A stretch of DNA of 64,000 nt, from assembly GCF_003313385.1 (NCBI RefSeq), contig NZ_QMHN01000004.1, positions 436,531 to 500,530 of the forward strand, in the 5' to 3' direction. Under the pieces are notes generated by a model. It was not told where the DNA came from, ran no database searches, and saw nothing but the letters and a program-made list of their open reading frames with translations. Position numbers and translations under genes: made by a program. The stretch's first letter is position 1. Each line of letters begins with the position of its first letter. Source of the stretch: Pedobacter chitinilyticus (GTDB taxonomy: Bacteria; Bacteroidota; Bacteroidia; Sphingobacteriales; Sphingobacteriaceae). Positions 45,141 through 53,943 of the stretch are shown here, piece after piece.

Positions 45141-45305
45141 AAAAAAGGCAGCTACCCTAAAATAGCTGCCCAATGCATAGGTAGACGAAAACTACTGAAT
45201 ATCACCTTTCTATGTGAATTTGAAGGTGTTCAAATTGCTGATACAACTTGTATGTTTTGCTCGTCTTTAAATGGTTTGGCAACAGTTGGAGAACTGTTGA
45301 TACTA
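45141..45305 (-). ncRNA. Candidate structured small RNA upstream of eno
   Basis: No reading frame of note, but dense secondary structure on the minus strand. In order: an 8-bp hairpin CAACAGTT/AACTGTTG with a 4-nt loop (45280-45299); a closing helix AGACGA..AAAAC (about 45254-45266) with GTTTTCGTCT (45183-45192); inside it a small hairpin ATAC/GTAT (about 45240-45253) and CACCTT/AAGGTG (45203-45228); then an intrinsic terminator GGCAGCTA/TAGCTGCC (45147-45170) with six T. GACCTTTG about 45307-45314 is a near match to the -7 box. Confidence 0.5.
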
Positions 45306-45440
45306 CAAAGGTCGTTTTATTGAAAAGACTACTCGTATGTTAATCGTTTATAAACGTTTATATTCGAATAAACCCAGCTACGGCACAGCAGGACCAAAAT
45401 TTATTCGTAGTTTTATTAAATGTAAAAAGCCGATAAGCCT

Positions 45441-45788
45441 ATGATTCGATTTTGCTTAGATTGCCATACCGAAATTAAAGGCCGTGCAGACAAGAAGTTT
45501 TGTGATGACCAATGTAGAAACAACTACAACAACAGACGCAAAAGTGTGGACGGCGAGTTTGTAAGGAAACTAAATCAGATTTTAAATAAGAATAGAAAAC
45601 TTTTACGAGAAGAAATTGCTAACGGACAATCGAACGTGAAGCGGGAAACCTTGGCCAAAAAAGGATTTGATTTTGATTATCATACGCACTATCATCTTAG
45701 TGACGCAGGTAAAGTGTATATTTTCTGTTATGAATACGGATATACCTTAGCTGGCGATGATGAAGTGATTCTCATGAAAAAGGAATAA
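45441..45788 (+). CDS. Hypothetical zinc-ribbon protein
   Basis: A 115-aa protein with an N-terminal Cys-rich knuckle (CLDCHTEIKGRADKKFCDDQC: Cys at about 5, 8, 21, 25, written here as a CxxC and CxxxC pair), followed by NNRRKS, a basic helix, and a C-terminal segment YHTHYHLSDAGKVYIFCYEYGY. Widespread in Bacteroidota without a known role; DNA or RNA binding would fit. It is followed closely by the YeeE/YedE genes. Confidence 0.75.
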   Translation: MIRFCLDCHTEIKGRADKKFCDDQCRNNYNNRRKSVDGEFVRKLNQILNKNRKLLREEIANGQSNVKRETLAKKGFDFDYHTHYHLSDAGKVYIFCYEYGYTLAGDDEVILMKKE

Positions 45789-45812
45789 TTCTTCGTGATT
45801 TGAGGGGTTTGC

Positions 45813-45820
45813 TAACTTTG
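45813..45820 (+). promoter_or_regulatory. -7 promoter box before the YeeE/YedE pair
   Basis: TAACTTTG, 18 nt before the ATG at 45839. Supports the shorter start of that gene and a separate transcript. Confidence 0.45.
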
Positions 45821-45838
45821 TTAAAAATTACCTCAATT

Positions 45839-46402
45839 ATGTTTGAATTGATTAGACAGCCCTGGCCCTGGTATGTAGCGGGGCCTTTGATTGGGCTTAC
45901 TGTTCCAGCTTTACTGCTGTTAGGGAATAAATCGTTTGGCATTAGCTCTTCGTTAAGGCATATCTGTGCCGCTTGTATCCCTGCCAATATTTCATTTTTT
46001 AAGTACGATTGGAAAAAGGAAGCATGGAATTTATTCTTTGTGGCTGGTATTTTGGTTGGTGGTGTTGTTGCTGCCCATTTTTTGGCCAATCCCAATCCTG
46101 TACAGGTTCATCCCAAGCTGGCTAATGAACTGGCCTCTTATGGGGTGGATAATTATAACCAGCTGGTTCCAATACAATTGATGAACTGGACTTCCTTATT
46201 TACCTTAAAGGGGTTTTTGCTGATGGTTTTCGGTGGTTTTTTGGTGGGCTTTGGAACCCGATATGCTGGGGGCTGTACCAGCGGCCATGCCATTATGGGG
46301 CTGTCTAATTTGCAATGGCCCTCATTAGTGGCCACTATTTGTTTTATGGTGGGCGGTTTTATCATGGCCAACTTATTATTGCCAATTATTTTATCGTTAT
46401 AG
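45839..46402 (+). CDS. YeeE/YedE family sulfur-compound transporter, first subunit
   Basis: A 187-aa inner-membrane protein starting MFELIRQPWPWYVAGPLIGL. The family motif of the YeeE/YedE half-transporter, GTRYAGGCTSGHAIMGL, is at about residues 141-157 with its conserved Cys. CAACIPANISF carries further cysteines. Such proteins import thiosulfate or other sulfane sulfur species. The partner subunit follows after 2 nt. A longer start 39 nt upstream would swallow the promoter box. Confidence 0.9.
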   Translation: MFELIRQPWPWYVAGPLIGLTVPALLLLGNKSFGISSSLRHICAACIPANISFFKYDWKKEAWNLFFVAGILVGGVVAAHFLANPNPVQVHPKLANELASYGVDNYNQLVPIQLMNWTSLFTLKGFLLMVFGGFLVGFGTRYAGGCTSGHAIMGLSNLQWPSLVATICFMVGGFIMANLLLPIILSL

Positions 46403-46404
46403 GT

Positions 46405-46839
46405 ATGGAACATAGAAGGTCAAAAGGTTGGGGCAATTTGAAGTATTTGATACTGGGGACATTGTTTGGGATGGTTTTTGTAAAGGCTGAAATAGTGAGC
46501 TGGTTTAGGATACAGGAAATGTTCAGATTGCAATCTTTTCATATGTACGGCGTAATTGGAAGTGCCGTTGTGGTTGGAATGTTGTCGGTATTTATCATCA
46601 AGAGATTTAAAATAAAGAGTTTAAGTGGTGAGCCAATTACCTTGCAGCCAAAGCAATTTAATAAAGGGCAAATATATGGTGGCCTATTATTTGGTTTTGG
46701 ATGGGCGCTTACTGGAGCTTGTCCTGGGCCGCTATTTGCACAAATTGGAACAGGCGCCACGGTGGTTGCAGTAACTTTGTTGAGCGCTATTGCTGGCACT
46801 TGGTTTTATGGTTTAATCAAAGAAAAATTACCTCATTAA
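46405..46839 (+). CDS. YeeE/YedE family sulfur-compound transporter, second subunit
   Basis: A 144-aa membrane protein, the second half of the split YeeE/YedE pair (DUF6691-like), with four helices and the partner motif GFGWALTGACPGPLFAQIG containing the conserved Cys. It begins 2 nt after the first subunit and its stop overlaps the SDR start by one base (TAATG). Together the two subunits likely form one transport unit. Confidence 0.9.
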   Translation: MEHRRSKGWGNLKYLILGTLFGMVFVKAEIVSWFRIQEMFRLQSFHMYGVIGSAVVVGMLSVFIIKRFKIKSLSGEPITLQPKQFNKGQIYGGLLFGFGWALTGACPGPLFAQIGTGATVVAVTLLSAIAGTWFYGLIKEKLPH

Positions 46840-47576
46840 TGGAACAAATTTTAATTATTACTGGAGGAAGTAAAGGTATTGGTAGAGGTATTATTGAAGC
46901 TTATTTGGCCAAAGGCGTACGTGTTTTTTCGATAGCACGAAGTGTGGATGCGGAACTTAGTGCTAAAGGCGTTACTCAAATTTCGTTTGACCTTACCAAA
47001 ACAGAACAGGTGGAGCAGCAGCTTGGGGCTATTTTTGAACTATTGAATGCAGATGAAATTGTTAAAATTACTTTGGTAAACAATGCTGGTACTTTGGGAG
47101 AAATAGCGCCACTTGAGAAACTGGAGGCGAAAGTGATTGAACAGGTATTTAAACTGAATACGGTAGTGCCGTATATCTGTAGTGCGGCTTTTGTTAGGCT
47201 TACTCGTGAAATTTCTGCAGAAAAATCTATCCTAAATATTAGTTCGGGTGCTGCATTGAAGCCTTATTACGGTTGGTCTACTTATTGCGGTAGCAAAGCA
47301 GCGTTAAATATGTTGACGCAAAATTTGGCCTTGGAACAACAAGACCTTACTAATGGGGTAAAGGTATTGGCTATTGCGCCTGGAGTAGTAGATACTGATA
47401 TGCAAGCGCAAATTCGTAAAAGTGATAAGGATGATTTTAAAGAAGTGGAAAGATTTGTAGCGTTGAAAGCAGATGGAGGGTTAAATAATGCCGCTGCGGT
47501 AGGAGAAAGCATTTATCAAATGGATCAGGACAAAACCATTGCCAGCGGTTCGATTTTAAGGGTAGAGGGTAAATAA
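46839..47576 (+). CDS. SDR family NAD(P)-dependent oxidoreductase
   Basis: Classical short-chain dehydrogenase, 245 aa, with ITGGSKGIGRGI at the N terminus, LVNNAGTLG, catalytic NISSGA and YCGSKAALN (Tyr-x3-Lys), and APGVVDTDMQ. The sequence resembles the sepiapterin reductase/benzil reductase group rather than FabG. Substrate unknown. The ATG overlaps the stop of the sulfur transporter gene, so it is translationally coupled. Confidence 0.88.
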   Translation: MEQILIITGGSKGIGRGIIEAYLAKGVRVFSIARSVDAELSAKGVTQISFDLTKTEQVEQQLGAIFELLNADEIVKITLVNNAGTLGEIAPLEKLEAKVIEQVFKLNTVVPYICSAAFVRLTREISAEKSILNISSGAALKPYYGWSTYCGSKAALNMLTQNLALEQQDLTNGVKVLAIAPGVVDTDMQAQIRKSDKDDFKEVERFVALKADGGLNNAAAVGESIYQMDQDKTIASGSILRVEGK

Positions 47577-48120
47577 CGTGAATTCCAGTTAAGGAAATGC
47601 TTTCTACGCATCATAACAGGTTTTAGGCCAAAAAAATCAGTTTTTACTACTATGCATGGTTCTGTCGCTTCGCGGACAAACTTTTATCAAGTAGTTTTTA
47701 TTGTTTTATTTGTCTTGATGCTTTCGCAGGCTCAGGTTTCCTGTAGATGAAAGAAGTATGCAAAAAAATCCACGGCTGCACCCTGTTCTATTAAAGGAAT
47801 AATTAAGGCCAATTGGTGCATGCCGAACAGGCCAAGGCCGATTTTAATAGAACGAAGAGGCTTTGCTGAGGCTGGAGATAATGAAAAATTACAAAACGCT
47901 TCCAGACTCATGTTAATATGAATTTAGTTGGCGGCTAGAGCATGGTGTCTGCTGGCTCCCTCCGATTTGTCAGAGAGAGTGCGTGACGGAATTCCCCTCT
48001 CCCAGAGGGGTGCCCAACGGGCGGGGTGTTTATTGCCATAAGTACAACCCTGAAATTAATAAACCCCAATTGAAACATTTTACGGTTTTTGATGTTCTGT
48101 TACCACTAAAACTGAGATAA
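47577..48120. other. Intergenic region, possible gene remnant or repeat
   Basis: About 545 nt with no credible gene. Contains a distant inverted repeat TTCTATTAAA (about 47786) / TTTAATAGAA (about 47842), the text TGATGCTTTCGCAGGCTCAGG, and a hairpin CCCCTCT/AGAGGGG (47994-48010) followed by GGGCGGGGTG. These strings look like parts of dispersed intergenic repeats. Confidence 0.35.
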
Positions 48121-48582
48121 ATGATGAAAGTTGTTATTGGACTATCAATGCTCGCTTGCTTAGGTGCATGTACGCAAACGACCAAGGTTACTGGCGATAA
48201 GGCGAAAACAGATTCGGTGGCAAATATTCCCGTGGCAGAACAAACATGCTATGCTTATATTAAAGGCAAAGATACCGCTGAACTTACTTTGATTACAACA
48301 GGTATAGTTTCAACTGGAGAGTTGAAATACAAGTGGTTTGAGAAAGATAAAAATATAGGGACGATTGAAGGCGAGATGCATGGTGATACCTTAATTGCGG
48401 CGTATACTTTCGATTCTGAAGGACAAAAGTCGGTAAGACAAGTAGCCTTTTTGAAAAAAGGGAACCAGTTTTTAGAGGGCTTTGGTGACGTGGAGGAGAA
48501 AGACGGAAAAACGCTTTTCAAAGATTTGAAGAAGCTAGATTTTAGTCCATCGATGGTGTTTGAAAAGGTAGCCTGCAAATAG
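48121..48582 (+). CDS. Hypothetical lipoprotein
   Basis: A 153-aa lipoprotein with signal sequence and lipobox LGAC (Cys at about 16), a short Lys/Thr linker, and a beta-rich domain (TCYAYIKGKDTAELTLI, KYKWFEKDKNIGTIEG, QVAFLKKGNQFLEGF). Similar proteins are common in Sphingobacteriaceae without known function. Convergent with the pseudouridine synthase gene, whose stop is 2 nt away. Confidence 0.82.
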   Translation: MMKVVIGLSMLACLGACTQTTKVTGDKAKTDSVANIPVAEQTCYAYIKGKDTAELTLITTGIVSTGELKYKWFEKDKNIGTIEGEMHGDTLIAAYTFDSEGQKSVRQVAFLKKGNQFLEGFGDVEEKDGKTLFKDLKKLDFSPSMVFEKVACK

Positions 48583-48583
48583 C

Positions 48584-49270
48584 TTAAAATTTCTCGAATT
48601 TTTCCCAAAAGCCATCTTTAGGTAGCTTGGCAAATATTTTTACGGGCTCTTTTTTTACGGGATGTATAAATTCCAATTGGCGGGCGTGCAGGCAAATACT
48701 GCCTTTTTTGCTTCCTCGTGGATAACCGTATTTATTGTCACCTACAATAGGGCAGCCCATGTTAGAAAGTTGAACCCTAATTTGGTGCGAACGTCCAGTA
48801 AGTGGATTTACCCTTAATAAATAATAGCCGTCAAGCTCGGTTAATAATTGATAATCTAGTTCGCAGTATTGGCTTCCTTTTACTTGGTGGTCGTAGGCGG
48901 TTACCACATTTTTCTTAGGATTTTTAATGAGCCAATCTACGAGTTTTCCTTGTGGTTTGGCAGGTTTTTTTCGCACTACAGCAAAATAAGTCTTTTTAAT
49001 TTCGCGGTTTTTGAAAATGGCGTTCATCCTATCTAGTGCCTTGCTGGTTTTGGCAAATAGGATTAATCCGCTTACGGGCCTGTCTAAACGATGTACTACT
49101 CCTAAAAATGCACCTCCCGGTTTATCGTATTTGGCCGCAATGTATTTTTTAACTTGCTCATCCAGAGGCTCGTCGCCAGTTTCGTCAACTTGTACAATAT
49201 CTCCAGCTCTTTTATTAACGGCAATTAAATGATTGTCTTCGTAAAGGATGTCTGCGTCGGTAATGGCCAT
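48584..49270 (-). CDS. RluA family RNA pseudouridine synthase
   Basis: A 228-aa single-domain pseudouridine synthase with catalytic Asp in VHRLDRPVSGLILFAKTS, the NKRAGDIVQ start of the fold and RVNPLTGRSHQIRVQL. It lacks an S4 domain, as in RluA or TruC-type enzymes. The target position in rRNA or tRNA cannot be read. No operon partners. Confidence 0.92.
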   Translation of the reverse strand: MAITDADILYEDNHLIAVNKRAGDIVQVDETGDEPLDEQVKKYIAAKYDKPGGAFLGVVHRLDRPVSGLILFAKTSKALDRMNAIFKNREIKKTYFAVVRKKPAKPQGKLVDWLIKNPKKNVVTAYDHQVKGSQYCELDYQLLTELDGYYLLRVNPLTGRSHQIRVQLSNMGCPIVGDNKYGYPRGSKKGSICLHARQLEFIHPVKKEPVKIFAKLPKDGFWEKFEKF

Positions 49271-49313
49271 TTTAGTGGGTAGTAGTTAGTTTTTAGTAGT
49301 TGTGTTTGTGGTC

Positions 49314-49404
49314 TAAACCCGATTGAAGTGGAAACACTTTTTGTCGTATCCTTCGACAGGCTCAGGATGGCAATAACAAAAAGGTTGGAACAAAAAGCGG
49401 GACT
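49314..49404. repeat. Composite inverted element, copy D
   Basis: Ends 49314-49343 (TAAACCCGATTGAAGTGG, then ACACTTTTTG) and 49377-49404 (CAAAAAGGTTGGAAC, then AAAAAGCGGGACT). The core is short and reads CCTTCGACAGGCTCAGGATG. Confidence 0.7.
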
Positions 49405-49477
49405 GATTTTACCGATAAGCATTAAACCTACTTTTCAAAAAAGTCTTTTTTCTTTGCTCCTTTATCCTTTCTCCAAT

Positions 49478-50293
49478 CTAATATTGTTCTTTTTCGTTAG
49501 GGAAATCGTTCGCTTTTACATCGCTGATGTATGATTGTGCCGCTTCTTTGATGCCTTCGTACAGGTTAAGGTACTGGCGTAAAAAGCGAGGTCTGAAACC
49601 TTTGGTTAGGCCAATCATGTCATTTACCACCAATACTTGACCATCGCAATGTGGGCCGGCGCCAATGCCAATGGTAGGGATTTGTAGGCTTTCTGTGGCT
49701 TCTTTGGCCAGTTTAGCGGGGATTTTTTCGAGTACAATGCCGAAACAGCCAGCTTGCTCTAGGGCCAGCACATCTGTTTTAAGTTTGTTGGCTTCGGCTT
49801 CGTCTTTGGCTCTAACGGTGTAAGTTCCAAATTTATAAATGGACTGTGGGGTAAGTCCCAAGTGCCCCATTACAGGAATGCCAGCGGTAATGATGCGTTG
49901 AACGGATTCAACAATCTCAATGCCGCCTTCGAGTTTTACGCCATGTGCGCCTGATTCTTTCATGATGCGAATGGCCGAGTTGAGGGCTTCTTTTGAGTTG
50001 CCCTGATAGGAACCGAAAGGTAGGTCGACTACTACAAAGGCTCTATGTGCGCCACGCACCACTGACTGGGCGTGGTAGATCATTTGATCGAGGGTAATGG
50101 GCAAGGTTGTTTCGTGTCCGGCCATTACATTAGAGGCCGAGTCGCCCACTAATAAAACATCTAGGCCTGCGTCATCTAATATGGTGGCCATAGAATAGTC
50201 GTAAGCGGTAAGCATGGCAATTTTTTCTTTGCGCTGCTTCATCTCTTGTAAAATATGCGTGGTTACACGCTTTATTTCTTTGTTTACCGACAT
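49478..50293 (-). CDS. panB: 3-methyl-2-oxobutanoate hydroxymethyltransferase
   Basis: Ketopantoate hydroxymethyltransferase of pantothenate/CoA synthesis, 271 aa. Metal and substrate residues are visible in [57 protein letters not shown] and the catalytic Glu region GIVLEKIP and [15 protein letters not shown]. The start at [12 protein letters not shown] is chosen over a start 21 nt upstream. No panC is next to it. Confidence 0.95.
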   Translation of the reverse strand: MSVNKEIKRVTTHILQEMKQRKEKIAMLTAYDYSMATILDDAGLDVLLVGDSASNVMAGHETTLPITLDQMIYHAQSVVRGAHRAFVVVDLPFGSYQGNSKEALNSAIRIMKESGAHGVKLEGGIEIVESVQRIITAGIPVMGHLGLTPQSIYKFGTYTVRAKDEAEANKLKTDVLALEQAGCFGIVLEKIPAKLAKEATESLQIPTIGIGAGPHCDGQVLVVNDMIGLTKGFRPRFLRQYLNLYEGIKEAAQSYISDVKANDFPNEKEQY

Positions 50294-50484
50294 GATTTTT
50301 GTTTTAGTGCACACAAAATTAGGGTTTATTTTTTAAAAAAGTGGTTAGTCACTAGTGGCTAGGGGTTAGGTACTAGGTATCAGTTATATAGTGCTTATTA
50401 TCTGTTGAATGACTGATCAATTAATCCATTTCAACGATTAACCGATTAGCGATCTTTAGGCTTCATAAATTTTTTGAAAAAAAT

Positions 50485-50517
50485 CTTGAAAAAAGCCATG
50501 TAAAAGACATACCTTTG
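50485..50517 (+). promoter_or_regulatory. carA promoter
   Basis: CTTG (50485-50488) as -33 element and TACCTTTG (50510-50517) as -7 box, separated by 21 nt. Fits the Bacteroidota sigma-ABfr type consensus. Predicted start of transcription about 50522. Confidence 0.6.
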
Positions 50518-50529
50518 TACTCCGAAATG

Positions 50530-50603
50530 AGAGAGTTCAAACAGCAGGTTTTATCATCTAGGAAAAGCGGCATGTCCGTTAAAAACTCTCTTTCTTTATT
50601 GTC
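50530..50603 (+). promoter_or_regulatory. carA leader hairpin, possible attenuator
   Basis: AGAGAGTT (50530-50537) pairs perfectly with AACTCTCT (50584-50591) around a 46-nt loop that contains a smaller GCGG/CCG hairpin. A T-rich tract (TTTCTTTATTGTCTTTTTTT, about 50591-50610) follows. Position just after the promoter and before carA suggests transcription attenuation by pyrimidine or arginine supply, by inference. Confidence 0.4.
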
Positions 50604-50635
50604 TTTTTTTATCCCCAATTTTTATTGTAATTTAA

Positions 50636-51748
50636 ATGACTAACTACACTAAGTTACCAGCGATTTTGTTATTAGCCGATGGCACCGTATTTTATGGCAA
50701 GGCTGCTGGAAAAATAGGAACTACTACTGGTGAGATCTGCTTCAACACAGGTATGACAGGTTATCAGGAAGTTTTTACGGATCCTTCTTATTTCGGGCAA
50801 ATTATGGTGACTACCAATGCACATATTGGTAATTACGGTATGCACCGCGATGAGGTGGAATCTGACGGAATTAAAATTGCGGGTTTGGTCTGCAAAAATT
50901 ACAACATCAACTATTCAAGAAAGCAAGCTTCGGAATCGATCCAAGATAGTTTCGAGAGTGAAAACATTGTTGGTATTTCTGATATCGATACACGTGCTTT
51001 AGTGCGTCACATCCGTAACAAGGGAGCAATGAATGCCATCATCTCTTCGGAAATTACAGATTTGCAGGAGTTGAGAAAGAAATTGGAAGAAGTACCGCCA
51101 ATGGATGGTTTAGAGCTTTCGTCGGTAGTATCTACCAAAGAGGCTTACTACTATGGTAATCCTGAAGCACCAGTTAAGGTAGCAGCTTTGGATTTAGGGA
51201 TTAAAAAGAACATCCTTCGTAATTTTGATGACAGAGAGATTTATGTAAAGGTATTCCCTGCTAAAACTACTTTCGAAGAAATGAATACTTGGGGTGCTGA
51301 TGGTTATTTTATCTCTAACGGCCCTGGTGACCCTAGTGCCATGCCTTATGCGATTGAAACCGTAAAAGCAATTTTGGCTGCGGATAAACCATTATTCGGA
51401 ATTTGTTTAGGTCACCAATTGTTGGCAGAAGCTAACGGTATTGGTACCATGAAAATGTTTAACGGTCACCGTGGTTTAAACCACCCAGTAAAAAATATTA
51501 TTAAAAATCACTGCGAGGTGACTTCTCAAAACCACGGTTTTGGTGTGATTCCTGAAGAGGTTAAACAATCGGACAAAGTGGAGATTACCCATATTAACTT
51601 GAACGATGACTCGATTGAAGGTATCCGTGTGAAAGGCAAAAAAGCTTTCTCAGTACAGTACCACCCAGAGAGTTCACCAGGTCCACACGATTCTCGTTAC
51701 CTTTTTGATGACTTTTTAAGCATGATTAAGGGCGATTTAGTTTGGTAA
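50636..51748 (+). CDS. carA: Carbamoyl-phosphate synthase small subunit
   Basis: Glutaminase subunit of carbamoyl phosphate synthetase feeding arginine and pyrimidine synthesis; 370 aa, normal. N-terminal domain with GEICFNTGMTGYQEVFTDPSY and class I amidotransferase domain with the nucleophile in FGICLGHQLL, then NGHRGLNHPV, TSQNHGFGV and catalytic His-Glu in YHPESSPGPHD. carB is not in the following sequence; the gene ends with a terminator. Confidence 0.97.
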   Translation: MTNYTKLPAILLLADGTVFYGKAAGKIGTTTGEICFNTGMTGYQEVFTDPSYFGQIMVTTNAHIGNYGMHRDEVESDGIKIAGLVCKNYNINYSRKQASESIQDSFESENIVGISDIDTRALVRHIRNKGAMNAIISSEITDLQELRKKLEEVPPMDGLELSSVVSTKEAYYYGNPEAPVKVAALDLGIKKNILRNFDDREIYVKVFPAKTTFEEMNTWGADGYFISNGPGDPSAMPYAIETVKAILAADKPLFGICLGHQLLAEANGIGTMKMFNGHRGLNHPVKNIIKNHCEVTSQNHGFGVIPEEVKQSDKVEITHINLNDDSIEGIRVKGKKAFSVQYHPESSPGPHDSRYLFDDFLSMIKGDLVW

Positions 51749-51809
51749 TAACTGGCTAAAGGGTAGAAGGCCAAAGTTGATAAGGCATTTTACCATATCA
51801 AATAATAAG

Positions 51810-51839
51810 AGGATGTTTGTTGAAGCAAGCATCCTTTTT
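51810..51839 (+). terminator. Rho-independent terminator after carA
   Basis: AGGATGTTTG (51810-51819) pairs with CAAGCATCCT (51826-51835), one G-T pair, followed by five T. Confidence 0.85.
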
Positions 51840-51982
51840 AGTTTGAAGGAGTTCCCCCAACAACTATGCGACCAAAAACTAAACTACCAATCACCGAGTT
51901 AATTCATCATTTCATCCTCATAATTATTCCAATTAGCGGAAAAACATTTAGCGTTTAGCGCAAGCTTCTTACTTTTATATTG

Positions 51983-52747
51983 ATGACAGACAGAAAAGCA
52001 ATTATTAGCGTAAGCAATTTGGTAAAGCATTACGACGACTTCAAAGCGGTGCAAGGCCTTTCGTTTGAAGTTTATGAAAACGAAATATTTGGTTTGCTAG
52101 GTCCTAACGGTGCTGGTAAAACTACCACCTTGGAAATTATAGAGACCTTGCGCAGCAAAACCAGTGGTGAGGTTACTGTTGATGGTTTGAATATTGATAC
52201 GAATGCCAGTGCCATTAAGCAAATTATTGGTGTGCAGTTGCAAGCCGCAGGTTATTATCCAAACTTGAACTTGGTAGAGCTATTGGAACTTTTTGCAGGT
52301 TTGTATGGTGCCAACATTAGCCCAATGGAGATGTTAGCCAAAGTGAACTTGCAGGAGAAGGCCAAAGCAAAATATAAAGAGCTTTCTGGTGGACAGAAAC
52401 AGCGGTTTTCTATTGCTACTACACTCATTAATTCGCCAAAGATTATCTTTTTGGATGAACCTACTACAGGATTGGACCCGCAGGCCCGTAGAAATTTATG
52501 GGATTTGATTAGCGAAATCCGTAACAGTGGAACTACCGTAGTATTAACCACGCACTATATGGATGAGGCGGAACAGTTGTGCGATAGGGTAGCCTTTGTG
52601 GAGGCGGGAAAAATAATTGCCTTGGATACGCCTGATAAACTGATCGATAATTTAATTGCCAGCGGTTTTGAACGCAAAAAAGAAGTGAAAGCTGCGAATT
52701 TAGAAGATGTTTTTATTAGCCTTACAGGCAAGGAGTGGAGAGAATAA
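51983..52747 (+). CDS. ABC transporter ATP-binding protein
   Basis: A 254-aa ABC ATPase with Walker A GLLGPNGAGKTTTLE, the Q-loop, signature LSGGQKQRFS, Walker B IIFLDEPTTGLDP and the switch His in VVLTTHYMD. Resembles the DrrA/CcmA group that powers export by ABC-2 permeases such as the one encoded next. An ATG at 51983 follows an in-frame TTG and is chosen. Likely substrate: drug, lipid or polymer, unknown. Confidence 0.93.
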   Translation: MTDRKAIISVSNLVKHYDDFKAVQGLSFEVYENEIFGLLGPNGAGKTTTLEIIETLRSKTSGEVTVDGLNIDTNASAIKQIIGVQLQAAGYYPNLNLVELLELFAGLYGANISPMEMLAKVNLQEKAKAKYKELSGGQKQRFSIATTLINSPKIIFLDEPTTGLDPQARRNLWDLISEIRNSGTTVVLTTHYMDEAEQLCDRVAFVEAGKIIALDTPDKLIDNLIASGFERKKEVKAANLEDVFISLTGKEWRE

Positions 52748-52787
52748 TAAGAAGTAAAGAGTTTAAAGTAATAAGTTAAAATAGGAT

Positions 52788-53879
52788 ATGTCCCAACCTT
52801 ATAATCATACAAAAGCTACCTTGGCATTGGCCAAAGCAAGTTTCAGGTCTATTACACGTAGTCCTTCGGCAGTGATTTTTACACTCGCTTTCCCTTTGAT
52901 ATTCATTATCGTGTTTGGCTTTATCGGTGGTGGCGGAATAAAGCTGGACGTAGCGGTAGCACCTGGTTCTGATTTGAATAATCCAGTGATTAACGCCTTG
53001 GAAAAAACAAGTGTGATTCGCTTAACCAAAAATGACACGCAGGAAAATATTGATAAAAGCTTGGAGAAAGGGGCTTATGATGCACTGATTAGCGTAGAGA
53101 AAAATCCCAACGGTTTACCGGCTTATTTTACCAATGTAAAATATACTTCGGCTTCGTTAACCAACGGTAATGTCCTACGGTCGGTGCTGAATGATATTGC
53201 CCACCAATTAAACACGGTGAACCAAAAACCAGCCGTTACCGAAATTAGAGCTACTACTGTTACTGGTCGATTACACCGCACCATTGACTTTATTTTGCCT
53301 GGACAATTGGGCTTTTCATTGTTGAGCACAGGCGTTTTTGGTACGGCGTTCATCTTTTTTGCTCTAAGACAAAACTTGGTGATCAAACGGTTTTTTGCCA
53401 CGCCTGTTAGACGTTCGAGCATTGTTTTGGGCGAAGCGATTGCCCGTATCGGCTTTGCTTTGTTGGGCGCTTTGTTCATTATCCTGATCGGCCACTTCTG
53501 CTTTAATTTTACTTTGATTAACGGAGCGCTTACGGTATTGAACATGTTGGTGTTGGCCACTATAGGGGTCATTGTTTTTATGGGTTTTGGTTTCGTAGTC
53601 TCTGGCTTGGCTAAAAGTGAAAGCACCATTCCGCCTATTTCTAACATCATTACCTTGCCACAGTTTTTATTGTCGGGTACTTTCTTTTCCATTAATGCAT
53701 TTCCAGCTTGGTTGCAACCTATTAGTAGGGCCTTGCCTTTAACTTATTTAAATGATGCCATGCGTAAGGTAGCTTTTGAAGGAGCTAACCTTTGGGATGT
53801 AAAACAGCAAATCTTAATTATGTTGCTTTGGGGCATCGGAATTTATGCCGTGGCGGTAAAAACTTTTAAGTGGGAGTAA
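52788..53879 (+). CDS. ABC-2 type transporter permease
   Basis: A 363-aa membrane protein of the ABC-2 type: an N-terminal helix (about 25-45, VIFTLAFPLIFIIVFGF), a periplasmic loop (about 50-175), then five or so helices in the C-terminal half (GQLGFSLLSTGVFGTAF, ILIGHFCFNF, LPQFLLSGTFF). It follows the ATPase by 40 nt and forms an exporter with it. No dedicated periplasmic adaptor is nearby. Confidence 0.9.
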   Translation: MSQPYNHTKATLALAKASFRSITRSPSAVIFTLAFPLIFIIVFGFIGGGGIKLDVAVAPGSDLNNPVINALEKTSVIRLTKNDTQENIDKSLEKGAYDALISVEKNPNGLPAYFTNVKYTSASLTNGNVLRSVLNDIAHQLNTVNQKPAVTEIRATTVTGRLHRTIDFILPGQLGFSLLSTGVFGTAFIFFALRQNLVIKRFFATPVRRSSIVLGEAIARIGFALLGALFIILIGHFCFNFTLINGALTVLNMLVLATIGVIVFMGFGFVVSGLAKSESTIPPISNIITLPQFLLSGTFFSINAFPAWLQPISRALPLTYLNDAMRKVAFEGANLWDVKQQILIMLLWGIGIYAVAVKTFKWE

Positions 53880-53943
53880 GTTTTAGCAAACAACCCACGA
53901 GATATTTGGTTAAATTAGCTGTCTACTGTTAATTCAAATTCAA

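Larger units (their letters stand above)
50294..50635 (+). other. Intergenic region and carA leader
   Basis: About 340 nt between divergent panB and carA. The right half holds the carA promoter and a leader hairpin (described separately). The left half is low-complexity text (AGTCACTAGTGGCTAGGGG) with no gene. Confidence 0.5.

Noticed and set aside
47577..48120. Gene or pseudogene in the 545-nt gap
   Set aside because: No frame with family similarity; strings look like pieces of dispersed repeats.
53123..53692. 189-codon minus-strand open frame opposite the ABC permease
   Set aside because: Shadow frame; composition is low-complexity and Lys/Pro-rich, while the plus-strand permease has clear family motifs.
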